A stretch of 53,457 nucleotides of DNA, taken from an uncultured Sphingomonadaceae bacterium (GTDB lineage Bacteria > Pseudomonadota > Alphaproteobacteria > Sphingomonadales > Sphingomonadaceae). The translations under genes were made by a program, and so were the position numbers. The notes beneath the pieces were generated by a model that ran no database searches, was not told the origin of the DNA, and was given only the letters and a program-made list of their open reading frames with translations. The stretch spans positions 1 to 53,457 of the forward strand of contig CAMLGC010000015.1 in the NCBI GenBank assembly GCA_946479505.1, in the 5' to 3' direction. This document shows, piece by piece, positions 1-7,152 of this stretch (position 1 is the first letter of the stretch; the number at the start of each line of letters is the position of its first letter).

Positions 1-62
1 ACCCCGTCGCGCGCGCACTGCCCGAGCTCGAAATGGTGCTCCCCTAAGGCGGCGGCCCGCCG

Positions 63-701
63 GTGATTGAGGCGTATGAGCGCTTCGGTGCCGCGCGGTG
101 CGTGCCGGTGTACAACGCGCTCGATCCGACGACGCATTTCCCGGTGCCTCCCGACCCGCGCTTCGCCGCCGATCTCGCGTTTCTCGGCAACCGGCTTCCG
201 GATCGTGAGGCGCGCGTCGGCGAGTTCTTTCTCGAGCCCGCGCGCGCGCTGCCCGAGCGCCATTTTCTGCTCGGCGGCAACGGCTGGAATCCGAACGGCC
301 TGCCCAATAACGTCCGTGCGCTCGGCCATGTCGGCACCGCCGAGCACAATGCCTTCAACTGCACGCCAGCCGCGGTGCTCAACATCGCGCGCAACTCGAT
401 GGCCGATGCCGGCTTCTCGCCCGCGACGCGCGTGTTCGAGGCGGCGGGCGCGGCGGCGTGCCTCATCACCGATGCGTGGGAGGGAATCGAACTGTTCCTC
501 GCGCCCGACGAGGAAGTGCTCGTCGCGCGCGACGGCAAGGACGTTGCCGGGCATCTCGCGCGGCTTACTCCAGAGCGCGCGCAGGCGATCGGCGAGGCGG
601 CGAGGCGTCGGGTGCTCGCCGAACACACCTACAGCTTGCGTGCAGAGGAGGTCGATCGCCTATTCCAGACCGAGCACGCGCGCGTGCGGGAGGTGGCATG
701 A
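63..701 (+). CDS. CgeB-like glycosyltransferase, C-terminal part (5' end outside window or interrupted)
   Basis: Encodes the C-terminal half of a CgeB-type (GT1/GT4-like) glycosyltransferase, probably adding sugars to a surface polysaccharide or glycoprotein. Visible marks are GGGPPVIEAYERFGA just at the start, the VYNALDPTTHFP stretch, ARNSMADAGFSPATRVFEAA and the nucleotide-sugar pocket segment LITDAWEGIELF, all paralleled in the next gene (NVTRADMIAAGWSPSVRLFE, IISDVWDGLADLF). The same frame is open upstream from base 3 (VARALPELEMVLP) except for a TAA at 45-47, where the neighbour paralogue reads Phe in its SFTGG. So the GTG at 63 is probably not the natural start, and the gene is either nonsense-mutated or carries a sequencing error. 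The stop overlaps the start of the next gene in ATGA. Family confident; substrate unknown. Confidence 0.7.
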   Translation: MIEAYERFGAARCVPVYNALDPTTHFPVPPDPRFAADLAFLGNRLPDREARVGEFFLEPARALPERHFLLGGNGWNPNGLPNNVRALGHVGTAEHNAFNCTPAAVLNIARNSMADAGFSPATRVFEAAGAAACLITDAWEGIELFLAPDEEVLVARDGKDVAGHLARLTPERAQAIGEAARRRVLAEHTYSLRAEEVDRLFQTEHARVREVA

Positions 702-1771
702 AGATCGTGGTCCTCGGGCTCACCCTCTCCTCCTCCTGGGGAAATGGGCACGCGACCACCTATCGCGCGCTCCTCGCCGAGGTCGCGCGGCGCGGGCACG
801 AGGTGCTGTTCCTCGAAGCGGACCGGCCCTGGTACGCCGATCATCGCGACCTTCCGCATCCCGATTTCTGCACGCTGCGCACCTACGACCGCCCGAGCGC
901 TCTCGAACGCTGGCGCACCGAGATCGCGGGCGCTGACGCGGTAATCGTCGGCTCCTACGTCCCCGACGGGGTCGAGGTGGCACGGCTCGCCCAATCCTGG
1001 GCAAACGGCGTCACCGCCTTTTACGATATCGACACGCCGGTGACGCTCGCCAAGCTCGCGCGGGGCGATTTCGAATATCTCTCGCCCGACACGATTCCCG
1101 GCTTCGACCTCTATCTGTCGTTCACCGGCGGACCGACGCTCGACCGGCTCGAGCGCGTCTATGATGCGCCACGGGCGCGCGCGCTCTATTGCTCAGTTGA
1201 TACACGCGCCTACCGGCCACTCGACGTGCCCAAGGCATGGGACCTCTCGTATCTCGGCACCTATAGCGACGATCGCCAGCCGACCGTCGAGCGGATGCTG
1301 GTCGATGTCGCGCGCGCCTGTCCCGACCGGCGCTTCGCGGTCGTGGGGCCGCAATATCCCGATAGCATCGACTGGCCCGCGAACGTCGAGCGCATCGATC
1401 ACCTGCCGCCCGCCGAGCATGCGGAATTTTATTCAGCTTCGCGCTTCACGCTTAACGTGACCCGCGCGGACATGATCGCGGCGGGCTGGTCGCCCTCGGT
1501 ACGTCTGTTCGAGGCGGGCGCCTGCGCGACGCCGATCATCTCGGATGTGTGGGACGGTCTCGCCGACCTGTTCGCGCCCGATCTCGAGATCATCCTGGCG
1601 CAGACGACCGCAGACGTCATCGCCGCGCTTGACCGAAATGCGACAGCTATCGGCCGCGCGGCGCGGGTCCGCGTTCTCGAAGAGCATAGTGCCGAGGTCC
1701 GCGCCGCCCAGCTCGAAGATTTCCTTCGGGAAGCGGCCCGCCAGCCGGCGCCGCTGATGGTGGCCTCATGA
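698..1771 (+). CDS. CgeB-family glycosyltransferase
   Basis: A 357-aa protein starting MKIVVLGLTLSSSWGNGHAT, the N-terminal Rossmann strand of GT-B glycosyltransferases. The second domain carries LSYLGTYSDDRQPTVERML and the donor-binding block SVRLFEAGACATPIISDVWD near residues 267-286, followed by a short C-terminal helix. It is a paralogue of the preceding gene. ATG 698 is preferred over far upstream starts because it overlaps the previous stop by four bases (ATGA) and gives a full-length family protein; its own stop overlaps a possible start of the epimerase gene. Likely cytoplasmic, transferring a nucleotide sugar in surface glycan assembly. Acceptor and donor cannot be read from sequence. 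Confidence 0.85.
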   Translation: MKIVVLGLTLSSSWGNGHATTYRALLAEVARRGHEVLFLEADRPWYADHRDLPHPDFCTLRTYDRPSALERWRTEIAGADAVIVGSYVPDGVEVARLAQSWANGVTAFYDIDTPVTLAKLARGDFEYLSPDTIPGFDLYLSFTGGPTLDRLERVYDAPRARALYCSVDTRAYRPLDVPKAWDLSYLGTYSDDRQPTVERMLVDVARACPDRRFAVVGPQYPDSIDWPANVERIDHLPPAEHAEFYSASRFTLNVTRADMIAAGWSPSVRLFEAGACATPIISDVWDGLADLFAPDLEIILAQTTADVIAALDRNATAIGRAARVRVLEEHSAEVRAAQLEDFLREAARQPAPLMVAS

Positions 1772-1803
1772 CCAGAATGGTCGGAGAAAGGAGAGACGGA
1801 GTG

Positions 1804-2817
1804 ATGGACGCGGCGCCCCTTACCCTCGTAGCCGGCGGTGCCGGCTTCATCGGGTCGCATCTGTGCCGGGCGCTGCTCGAGCGCGGCGATCATGTGGTCT
1901 GCCTCGACAACCTCCAGACGGCGCGCGCATCCAACCTGCTCGGCCTCGAAGGCCATGCGCGCTTCGAGTTCATCCAGGCCGATGTGGTCGATCCGCTGCC
2001 CGAGGCGGTGCTCGCGAGGACTCCCCGCTTCCGCCGCATCTATAATCTGGCTTGCGCGGCGTCGCCGCCGCAATATCAGGCGGACCCGGAGCATACGATG
2101 CTGACCAACGTCGTCGGAACCGATCGGCTGCTGCGGCTTGCCGAGGCTTCCGGCGCGCGCTTTCTGCTCACCTCGACAAGTGAGGTCTATGGCGATCCCG
2201 AATGTCATCCGCAGCGCGAGGATTATCGCGGTTGGGTGAGCTGCACCGGCCCGCGCGCCTGCTATGATGAGGGCAAGCGCGCCGCCGAAGCGATGGCGTT
2301 CGATTTCGCCCGCCTGGGCCGCGCCGATGTGCGGGTCGCGCGCATCTTCAACACCTACGGCCCCAACATGAATCCAGATGACGGCCGCGTCGTCTCCAAT
2401 CTCGTCTGTCAGGTGCTGAGCGGCGAGCCGGTGACGATCTATGGCGACGGCAGCCAGACGCGCAGCTTCTGCTACGTCGCCGACATGGTCGAAGCGCTCA
2501 GCGGGCTGATGGAATGCGCGCTCGAAGCGCTCGAGCCGGTCAATGTCGGCAATCCGGAGGAGCGCACGATTCGCGAGCTGCTCGACGCGATCCTCGCGCA
2601 GGTGCCGCACCCGATCGAGGTGCGCCACCTGCCGCTGCCGGTCGATGACCCGCGCCGTCGGCGCCCGGATATCGGCCGCGCACAGGTGTTGCTCGGGTGG
2701 CGGCCGAAAACCGCGCTTGCTGAGGGCCTGCAACAGACGATTGAGTGGTTCCGCCGCGAGCTGGTGGCCAATTCCTATGTGAAGACGCGGGCGGCCCAAC
2801 CCATCGCTGCCGAGTGA
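1804..2817 (+). CDS. UDP-glucuronate decarboxylase-like NAD-dependent epimerase/dehydratase
   Basis: Extended-SDR enzyme of 337 aa. It has the NAD-binding GGAGFIG (residues 11-17), TSTSEVYGDP (124-132 region), the catalytic Tyr-Lys pair in CYDEGKR (Y154, K158) and RIFNTYGP, a combination typical of UDP-xylose synthase/UDP-glucuronate decarboxylases, which convert UDP-glucuronate to UDP-xylose. ATG 1804 is chosen because AAAGGAGA (1787-1794) sits 9 nt upstream; an in-frame ATG at 1768 overlapping the previous stop (ATGA) would add 12 residues before the Rossmann fold and is the alternative. The position behind two glycosyltransferases suggests that it feeds them a nucleotide sugar. A related 4,6-dehydratase or epimerase activity is possible. 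Confidence 0.85.
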   Translation: MDAAPLTLVAGGAGFIGSHLCRALLERGDHVVCLDNLQTARASNLLGLEGHARFEFIQADVVDPLPEAVLARTPRFRRIYNLACAASPPQYQADPEHTMLTNVVGTDRLLRLAEASGARFLLTSTSEVYGDPECHPQREDYRGWVSCTGPRACYDEGKRAAEAMAFDFARLGRADVRVARIFNTYGPNMNPDDGRVVSNLVCQVLSGEPVTIYGDGSQTRSFCYVADMVEALSGLMECALEALEPVNVGNPEERTIRELLDAILAQVPHPIEVRHLPLPVDDPRRRRPDIGRAQVLLGWRPKTALAEGLQQTIEWFRRELVANSYVKTRAAQPIAAE

Positions 2818-2954
2818 GCGCAAGTGCCGCGAAACCAGCGCCGACGCCGCCATGACCGGTGCGCTCGAAGGTTTATTTGCGCGGTTAGGGAAATCTGGAT
2901 CATCGACACGCGTTAGAGAGCATGCACGCACCTTCTGCTTAAGAGGGACAGCTC

Positions 2955-3698
2955 ATGCTCAATTTGGTCACGCGCAGGCTCAGCCGCTATGTCGAGCTGA
3001 CGGACCAGGAATGCCGCTGGCTCGCCGAGCTTGCCGAGCGGAATATTCGCACCGGGCAACAGCGCCGCGACATCGTACGCGAGGGGGAGCAGCCGAGCGC
3101 GATCAAGGTGATCCTCGACGGCTGGGCGATCCGCCACAAGATGCTGCCCGACGGGCGCCGCCAGATCATCGCGTTCATGCTGCCAGGCGACATGGCGGCG
3201 GTCGGTTCGAGCTTGCTTGCGGCGATCGATCATTCGGTCGGCGCGGCGACGCCGATCACCTATGCCGAGATCCCCCGCGAGGAGCTGGATGCGCTCTGCA
3301 AGCGCTCACCCGCAATCGCCCGCGCGTTTCGGATCGATGCCACCATCACCACATCGATCCAACGCGAATGGACCGTCAATCTGGGCCAGCGCACCGCGCG
3401 CGAGCGGCTTGCGCACATGATGTGCGAAATCTTCATGCGGCTCGACGCGGTCGGGCTAGCGGAGGGAAACCGCTGCGAGATGCCGCTTACCCAATGCGAT
3501 CTCGGCGAGGCGTCGGGGATGACGTCGGTCCACGTCAACCGCATCCTCCAGGAACTGCGCCACGAAGGCCTGATCTGTCTCACCCATCGCATCCTGACGA
3601 TCCCTGATTCCGCGGCGCTGGCGGAGGTCGCGATGTTCACCCCCGCCTACCTGCATCTCGACGAACGCGATGCGAGCCGGGTGATGGCCGCGGGTTGA
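2955..3698 (+). CDS. Crp/Fnr-family transcriptional regulator
   Basis: 247-aa regulator with an N-terminal cyclic-nucleotide-binding-like beta barrel (REGEQPSAIKVILDGWAIRH, then GRRQIIAFMLPGDM) and a C-terminal winged helix of the HTH_Crp_2 type (MPLTQCDLGEASGMTSVHVN, recognition helix HVNRILQELRHEGLI). The N-terminus lacks the cysteine cluster of oxygen-sensing FNR, so it is not a 4Fe-4S sensor. GAGGGACAG lies just upstream of ATG 2955. It is transcribed toward the stress-type genes that follow, 86 bp away, and may control them or be a separate unit; no target site was identified. This atypical Crp subfamily is abundant in sphingomonads; the effector is unknown. Confidence 0.85.
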   Translation: MLNLVTRRLSRYVELTDQECRWLAELAERNIRTGQQRRDIVREGEQPSAIKVILDGWAIRHKMLPDGRRQIIAFMLPGDMAAVGSSLLAAIDHSVGAATPITYAEIPREELDALCKRSPAIARAFRIDATITTSIQREWTVNLGQRTARERLAHMMCEIFMRLDAVGLAEGNRCEMPLTQCDLGEASGMTSVHVNRILQELRHEGLICLTHRILTIPDSAALAEVAMFTPAYLHLDERDASRVMAAG

Positions 3699-3730
3699 GC
3701 CGTCCGGCGCTCGACTGGGCGCATTTCAGA

Positions 3731-3755
3731 GGAACAGGAGTGGCGCTCGCCGGTT
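3731..3755 (+). promoter_or_regulatory. Candidate sigma-EcfG (general stress response) promoter
   Basis: GGAAC at 3731-3735, a 16-nt spacer, then GGTT at 3752-3755. The alphaproteobacterial EcfG consensus is GGAAC-N16/17-CGTT, so the -35 is perfect and the -10 is off by one base. It lies 29 nt before the ATG of the 64-aa protein gene and would drive the cluster to 6916. Assigned by eye. Confidence 0.55.
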
Positions 3756-3784
3756 CGATCTGGATTACCACAAGGAGCGGACAC

Positions 3785-3979
3785 ATGGCCGATCAGGACA
3801 AGCGCATCGGCGAAGGCGGCGCCAAGGACGAGCGCTCCGCGCTGCACGGCCCCGACGACGATCCGGCCCTACGCCACGAAGACCGGCAGGCCGTCAAGAA
3901 TCAAGGCAAGGCCACCCCGCAGGACTATCCGGACCGTCACGAGAAGACACCCGCCGATCCCGGCGGAAACGCGCCATGA
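3785..3979 (+). CDS. Small hydrophilic protein (64 aa), unknown function
   Basis: Starts at ATG 3785 with AAGGAG (3772-3777) seven bases upstream; the longer in-frame opening from 3695 runs through the promoter and is rejected. The product (MADQDKRIGEGGAKDERSAL...) is almost entirely charged and polar, rich in D, E, K, G and P, without hydrophobic core, signal peptide or cysteine, so it is probably intrinsically disordered. Such small acidic proteins are common in stress regulons of this group. Its stop overlaps the start of the SRPBCC gene (ATGA), implying coupled translation. No function is claimed. Confidence 0.7.
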   Translation: MADQDKRIGEGGAKDERSALHGPDDDPALRHEDRQAVKNQGKATPQDYPDRHEKTPADPGGNAP

Positions 3980-4527
3980 GCACCACCACCGACGATGCGC
4001 CGGCCGTGGTCTCCAAGGACAGCGATGAGCGCCCCGATGCACCGGGCGGATCGGGATCGGCCTCGGCGCACACCGAGACGATCAATCGCCCGCGATCCGA
4101 GGTCTATGCCTTCTGGCGCGATTTCACGAACCTTCCCCGCGTGATGGAGAACGTCCGCTCGGTCGAGGTGAAGGACGACCGCACCTCGCACTGGAAGGTC
4201 TCCGGCCCCAATGGCCCCTACGAATGGGACGCGGCGATCACCGACGACGAGCCCGACCGGCTCATCGCCTGGCAATCGGATGGAAGCGCCGACGTGGCGC
4301 ACAGAGGGCGCGTGGAGTTTCGCGACGCGCCGCCGGGGCGCGGCACCTGGGTGACGGCGACGATCGTCTATGCGCCGCCGGGCGGGTTCATCGGCAAGGC
4401 GGTCGCCAAGCTGACGCAAAAGGAGCCGGCGATCCAGGCGCGGCGAGACATGCGCCGCCTCAAGCAGTTCCTCGAAACGGGCGAGATCGCCACCTCGTCA
4501 CCGCCCAACCGCGAGCCCGATTCCTGA
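3976..4527 (+). CDS. SRPBCC-family (cyclase/dehydrase-like) protein
   Basis: 183-aa protein with a disordered Asp/Ser/Gly-rich N-terminus (about residues 1-33) followed by a START/SRPBCC-like fold: SEVYAFWRDFTNLPRVMENV, HWKVSGPNGPYEWDAAITDD, RGTWVTATIVYAPPGGFIGK and a C-terminal helix RRDMRRLKQFLETGEI. This matches the COG5637-type cyclase/dehydrase proteins whose ligand is unknown. There is no catalytic motif and no membrane segment, unlike longer members. The start overlaps the previous stop by four bases. Gene order (small protein, SRPBCC, Zn-dehydrogenase, SDR) suggests a role in stress tolerance or reactive-aldehyde handling; this is inference from context. Confidence 0.8.
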   Translation: MSTTTDDAPAVVSKDSDERPDAPGGSGSASAHTETINRPRSEVYAFWRDFTNLPRVMENVRSVEVKDDRTSHWKVSGPNGPYEWDAAITDDEPDRLIAWQSDGSADVAHRGRVEFRDAPPGRGTWVTATIVYAPPGGFIGKAVAKLTQKEPAIQARRDMRRLKQFLETGEIATSSPPNREPDS

Positions 4528-4539
4528 GGAGACAAGGCC

Positions 4540-5727
4540 ATGCGTGCGCTCACCTGGCACGGCAAGCACGACGTCCGCGTCGATACGGTGCCCGATCCCG
4601 AGATCATCAATCCGCGTGATGCCATCATCGAGATCACCTCGACCGCGATCTGCGGATCGGACCTCCACCTCTACGACGCCTTCATTCCTACGCTCGAGGC
4701 GGGCGACATTTTGGGCCATGAATTCATGGGCCGCGTCGTCGACACCGGACCAGGCAGTACGCTGAAGAAGGGGCAGCGCGTGGTGGTGCCGTTCACCATC
4801 TCGTGCGGGCAGTGCTTCTTCTGCGAGAAGCAGCAATATGCGGCCTGCGCCAATTCGATTCCGGCGGAAAATGCCGATCTGGGGCAGGAGCTCTACGGCC
4901 ATCAGATGACGGGGCTGTTCGGCTATTCGCACCTCACCGGCGGCTACCCGGGCGGACAGGCAGAATACGCACGGGTGCCGTTTTCCGACGTCGGGCCGAT
5001 CGTCGTTCCCGACGGAATGGACGACGATACCGTGCTGTTCCTCTCGGATATCCTGCCGACGGGTTGGATGGCGGCGGAGAATTGCGACATCGAGCCCGGC
5101 GATACGGTTGCGGTATGGGGCTGCGGCCCGGTCGGGCTGTTCGCGGTGCAATCGGCGTTCAAGCTCGGCGCGCATCGGGTGATCGCGATCGATCATTTCC
5201 CGCACCGGCTCGAGCTCGCGAAAAAGTTCGGTGCGGAGACGATCAATTTCGAGGAAAGCGACACCTACCACGCGCTGATGGAGATGACCGGCGGGATCGG
5301 CCCCGACGCCTGCATCGACGCCGTCGGGCTGGAGAGTCACGGCTTCTTCCTCGATAATGTGTGGGACCAAGTGAAGGTCTCCAGCTTCATGGGCACCGAT
5401 CGCGGGCATGTGCTGCGCCAGGTGATCGTCGCGTGCCGCAAAGGCGGGCGCGTATCGCTGCCCGGCGTCTATGGCGGGTTCGTCGACAAATTCCCGATCG
5501 GCGCGCTGATGGAGAAGGGCCTCCAGATCAAGAGCGGGCAGACGCACGTCCAGAAATACATGCCCAAGCTGCTCGAGATGATCGGCGAAGGCGAGCTCGA
5601 TACGACCTTCCTCATCTCGCACCGCCTGCCGCTGAGCGAGGCGCCGGAAGGGTACAAGATGTTCAAGGACAACCAGAACGAATGCACCAAGGTGGTGCTC
5701 AAGCCGGGGCTGGCGCAGGCCGCCTGA
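4540..5727 (+). CDS. Zinc-dependent alcohol dehydrogenase (glutathione-independent formaldehyde dehydrogenase-like)
   Basis: 395-aa MDR-superfamily enzyme. Catalytic-zinc ligands are in AICGSDLH and [12 protein letters not shown]; the structural-zinc four-cysteine lobe is [15 protein letters not shown]; the NAD(P) Rossmann glycine motif is [12 protein letters not shown]. The long insert after the Cys lobe ([20 protein letters not shown]) and the length are typical of FdhA-like dehydrogenases that oxidise formaldehyde or other aldehydes without glutathione. AGGAGACAAGGCC precedes ATG 4540, 12 nt after the SRPBCC stop. Cytoplasmic. The exact substrate is not determinable; a broad-range alcohol dehydrogenase is the alternative. 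Confidence 0.85.
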   Translation: MRALTWHGKHDVRVDTVPDPEIINPRDAIIEITSTAICGSDLHLYDAFIPTLEAGDILGHEFMGRVVDTGPGSTLKKGQRVVVPFTISCGQCFFCEKQQYAACANSIPAENADLGQELYGHQMTGLFGYSHLTGGYPGGQAEYARVPFSDVGPIVVPDGMDDDTVLFLSDILPTGWMAAENCDIEPGDTVAVWGCGPVGLFAVQSAFKLGAHRVIAIDHFPHRLELAKKFGAETINFEESDTYHALMEMTGGIGPDACIDAVGLESHGFFLDNVWDQVKVSSFMGTDRGHVLRQVIVACRKGGRVSLPGVYGGFVDKFPIGALMEKGLQIKSGQTHVQKYMPKLLEMIGEGELDTTFLISHRLPLSEAPEGYKMFKDNQNECTKVVLKPGLAQAA

Positions 5728-5744
5728 GCGACGGGAGAAGATTG

Positions 5745-6518
5745 ATGGCGAACAAACTGGCGATCGTGACCGGCGCCTCCAGCGGCATCGGCAGGGAAAT
5801 TGCGAAGCTTGCAGCCAAGGACGGCTATGACCTGCTGGTCGCGGCGGACGAGACGGCGATCGACGCCGCGGCGGGCGAGCTGCGCGACCTGGGCGTTTCA
5901 GTCGAGCCGGTCGCGGCCGACCTCGCGACCATCGAAGGCAACGACCGGCTGCTCGACGCGGCGGGAGATCGGCGCATCGACGTGCTCGTCGCCAACGCCG
6001 GGCGCGGACTGGGCCACGCCTTCATCGATCAGGCGGTGTCCGATTGGCGACGCGTGATCGACACCAACGTCACGGGCACGACCTATCTGCTCCAGAAGGT
6101 CGCGCGGGCAATGGTGCGCGAAGGCGGGGGCAAGATCCTCATCACCGGATCGATCGCGGGGCTGATCCCGGGAAGCTACCAGGCCGTGTACAACGCCACC
6201 AAGGCGTATCTCGACAGCTTCTCCTACGCGCTGCGCGACGAGCTGGAGGATCAAGAGGTTTCAGTCACGGTGCTGATGCCCGGCCCCACGCAGACCGAGT
6301 TCTTCCGCCGCGCCAACATGCTCGACACGCCGGTCGGCGAGGACGAGAAGGCCGATCCCGCCAAGGTCGCCGCCGACGGATGGGAGGCGATGAAGGACGG
6401 CAAACCGCACGTCGTCTCGGGCTTCACCAACAAGCTCCAGGCCGCGCTGTCGCACATCACGCCCGACAGCGTGCTCGCCAACATGCACGAGCGGATGGCG
6501 AATCCCGCACGGGGCTGA
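5745..6518 (+). CDS. Short-chain dehydrogenase/reductase
   Basis: 257-aa classical SDR: TGASSGIG cofactor motif near the N-terminus, NAG structural motif in VLVANAGRGLG, catalytic Ser in ITGSIAGLIPGS and YNATK active-site Tyr/Lys. ATG 5745 follows GGGAGAAGATTG and yields the standard MANKLAIVTG start; the upstream in-frame opening overlaps the preceding dehydrogenase and is rejected. The C-terminal segment (KPHVVSGFTNKLQAALSHIT) resembles YqjQ/DltE-like SDRs. Seventeen bases after the Zn-dehydrogenase, so the same transcript. Substrate unknown. Confidence 0.85.
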   Translation: MANKLAIVTGASSGIGREIAKLAAKDGYDLLVAADETAIDAAAGELRDLGVSVEPVAADLATIEGNDRLLDAAGDRRIDVLVANAGRGLGHAFIDQAVSDWRRVIDTNVTGTTYLLQKVARAMVREGGGKILITGSIAGLIPGSYQAVYNATKAYLDSFSYALRDELEDQEVSVTVLMPGPTQTEFFRRANMLDTPVGEDEKADPAKVAADGWEAMKDGKPHVVSGFTNKLQAALSHITPDSVLANMHERMANPARG

Positions 6519-6523
6519 CGCGC

Positions 6524-6916
6524 ATGCCAGCCGAACGCCACGTTACCGGCTGGAAGCTCGACCGTTCCGAGCGATTGGCGCTGCTCGACCGCTTCGCGCC
6601 CGCGTGGCCCGACGTCATCGCCGATCACGTCACGCTCGATTCCGAAGCCTCCGCCGAGACGCCGCTTCCCGATGCGACCCGAGGCGAGATCGTCGGCGGC
6701 ATCGACGATGGCGAAGGGCTGCAGGCGATGGTGGTCGCGATACGCGGGGCGACCGCGCGGCCCGACGGCAGCACCTATCACATCACGTGGTCGATCGACC
6801 GCGCGCGCGGACGCCGTCCCGTGCAGAGCAACGACGTGCTCGCAAAGCGTGGCTGGCGACCGCTCGACGATGCGGTTCCGATCACGCTGATCCCGGCGCG
6901 GTGGCCGCCAGCGTGA
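6524..6916 (+). CDS. Small protein with paired HhT motifs (possible 2H phosphoesterase-like fold)
   Basis: 130 aa, ATG 6524 five bases after the SDR stop. Two histidine-hydrophobic-threonine motifs stand out, HVT at residues 35-37 (IADHVTL) and HIT at 86-88 (TYHITWSI), each in a predicted beta strand and about 50 residues apart, followed by GRRPVQSNDVL. Paired HhT/S motifs are the active site of the 2H phosphoesterase superfamily (LigT/CPDase), and the spacing is shorter than usual but acceptable. This is my inference; the family is otherwise unrecognised. A further HVT at 6-8 is probably chance. Last gene of the stress-like cluster; its 3' end faces the GH9 operon. Confidence 0.6.
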   Translation: MPAERHVTGWKLDRSERLALLDRFAPAWPDVIADHVTLDSEASAETPLPDATRGEIVGGIDDGEGLQAMVVAIRGATARPDGSTYHITWSIDRARGRRPVQSNDVLAKRGWRPLDDAVPITLIPARWPPA

Positions 6917-6950
6917 GCATCGTCTCGCGCGGTTGCGGAGGCGCTGGAAA

Positions 6951-6988
6951 GCAGTGAAAGCAGCGGCACGTCCCCCCTGACTTCCCCC
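6951..6988 (-). repeat. Intergenic repeat copy 1 (matches 38863-38899)
   Basis: GCAGTGAAAGCAGCGGCACG followed by TCCCCCCTGACTTCCCC recurs almost exactly at 38863-38899, there as GCAGCGAAAGCAGCGCTACG then TCCCCCCTGACTTTCCC. Both copies lie between convergent genes. On the minus strand the frame reads GKSGGT; here the next codon is TGC, whereas in the second copy it is TAG, the stop of the terminase-like gene. Confidence 0.7.
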
Positions 6989-7152
6989 TCCCGCACGCCG
7001 CGCCCGACGGGCACGGCCGTTGGGCCGGCACGGGTGCCGACGCGCGCATCAACCGAATCAAAGAGCGATGCGGAGCATGGCACGGATGCGAGCCTGTAGG
7101 ACAGCGGAAAAGAACAAATGCGGAATATTCTGTGTTCGCGCGGGCGACCCCC

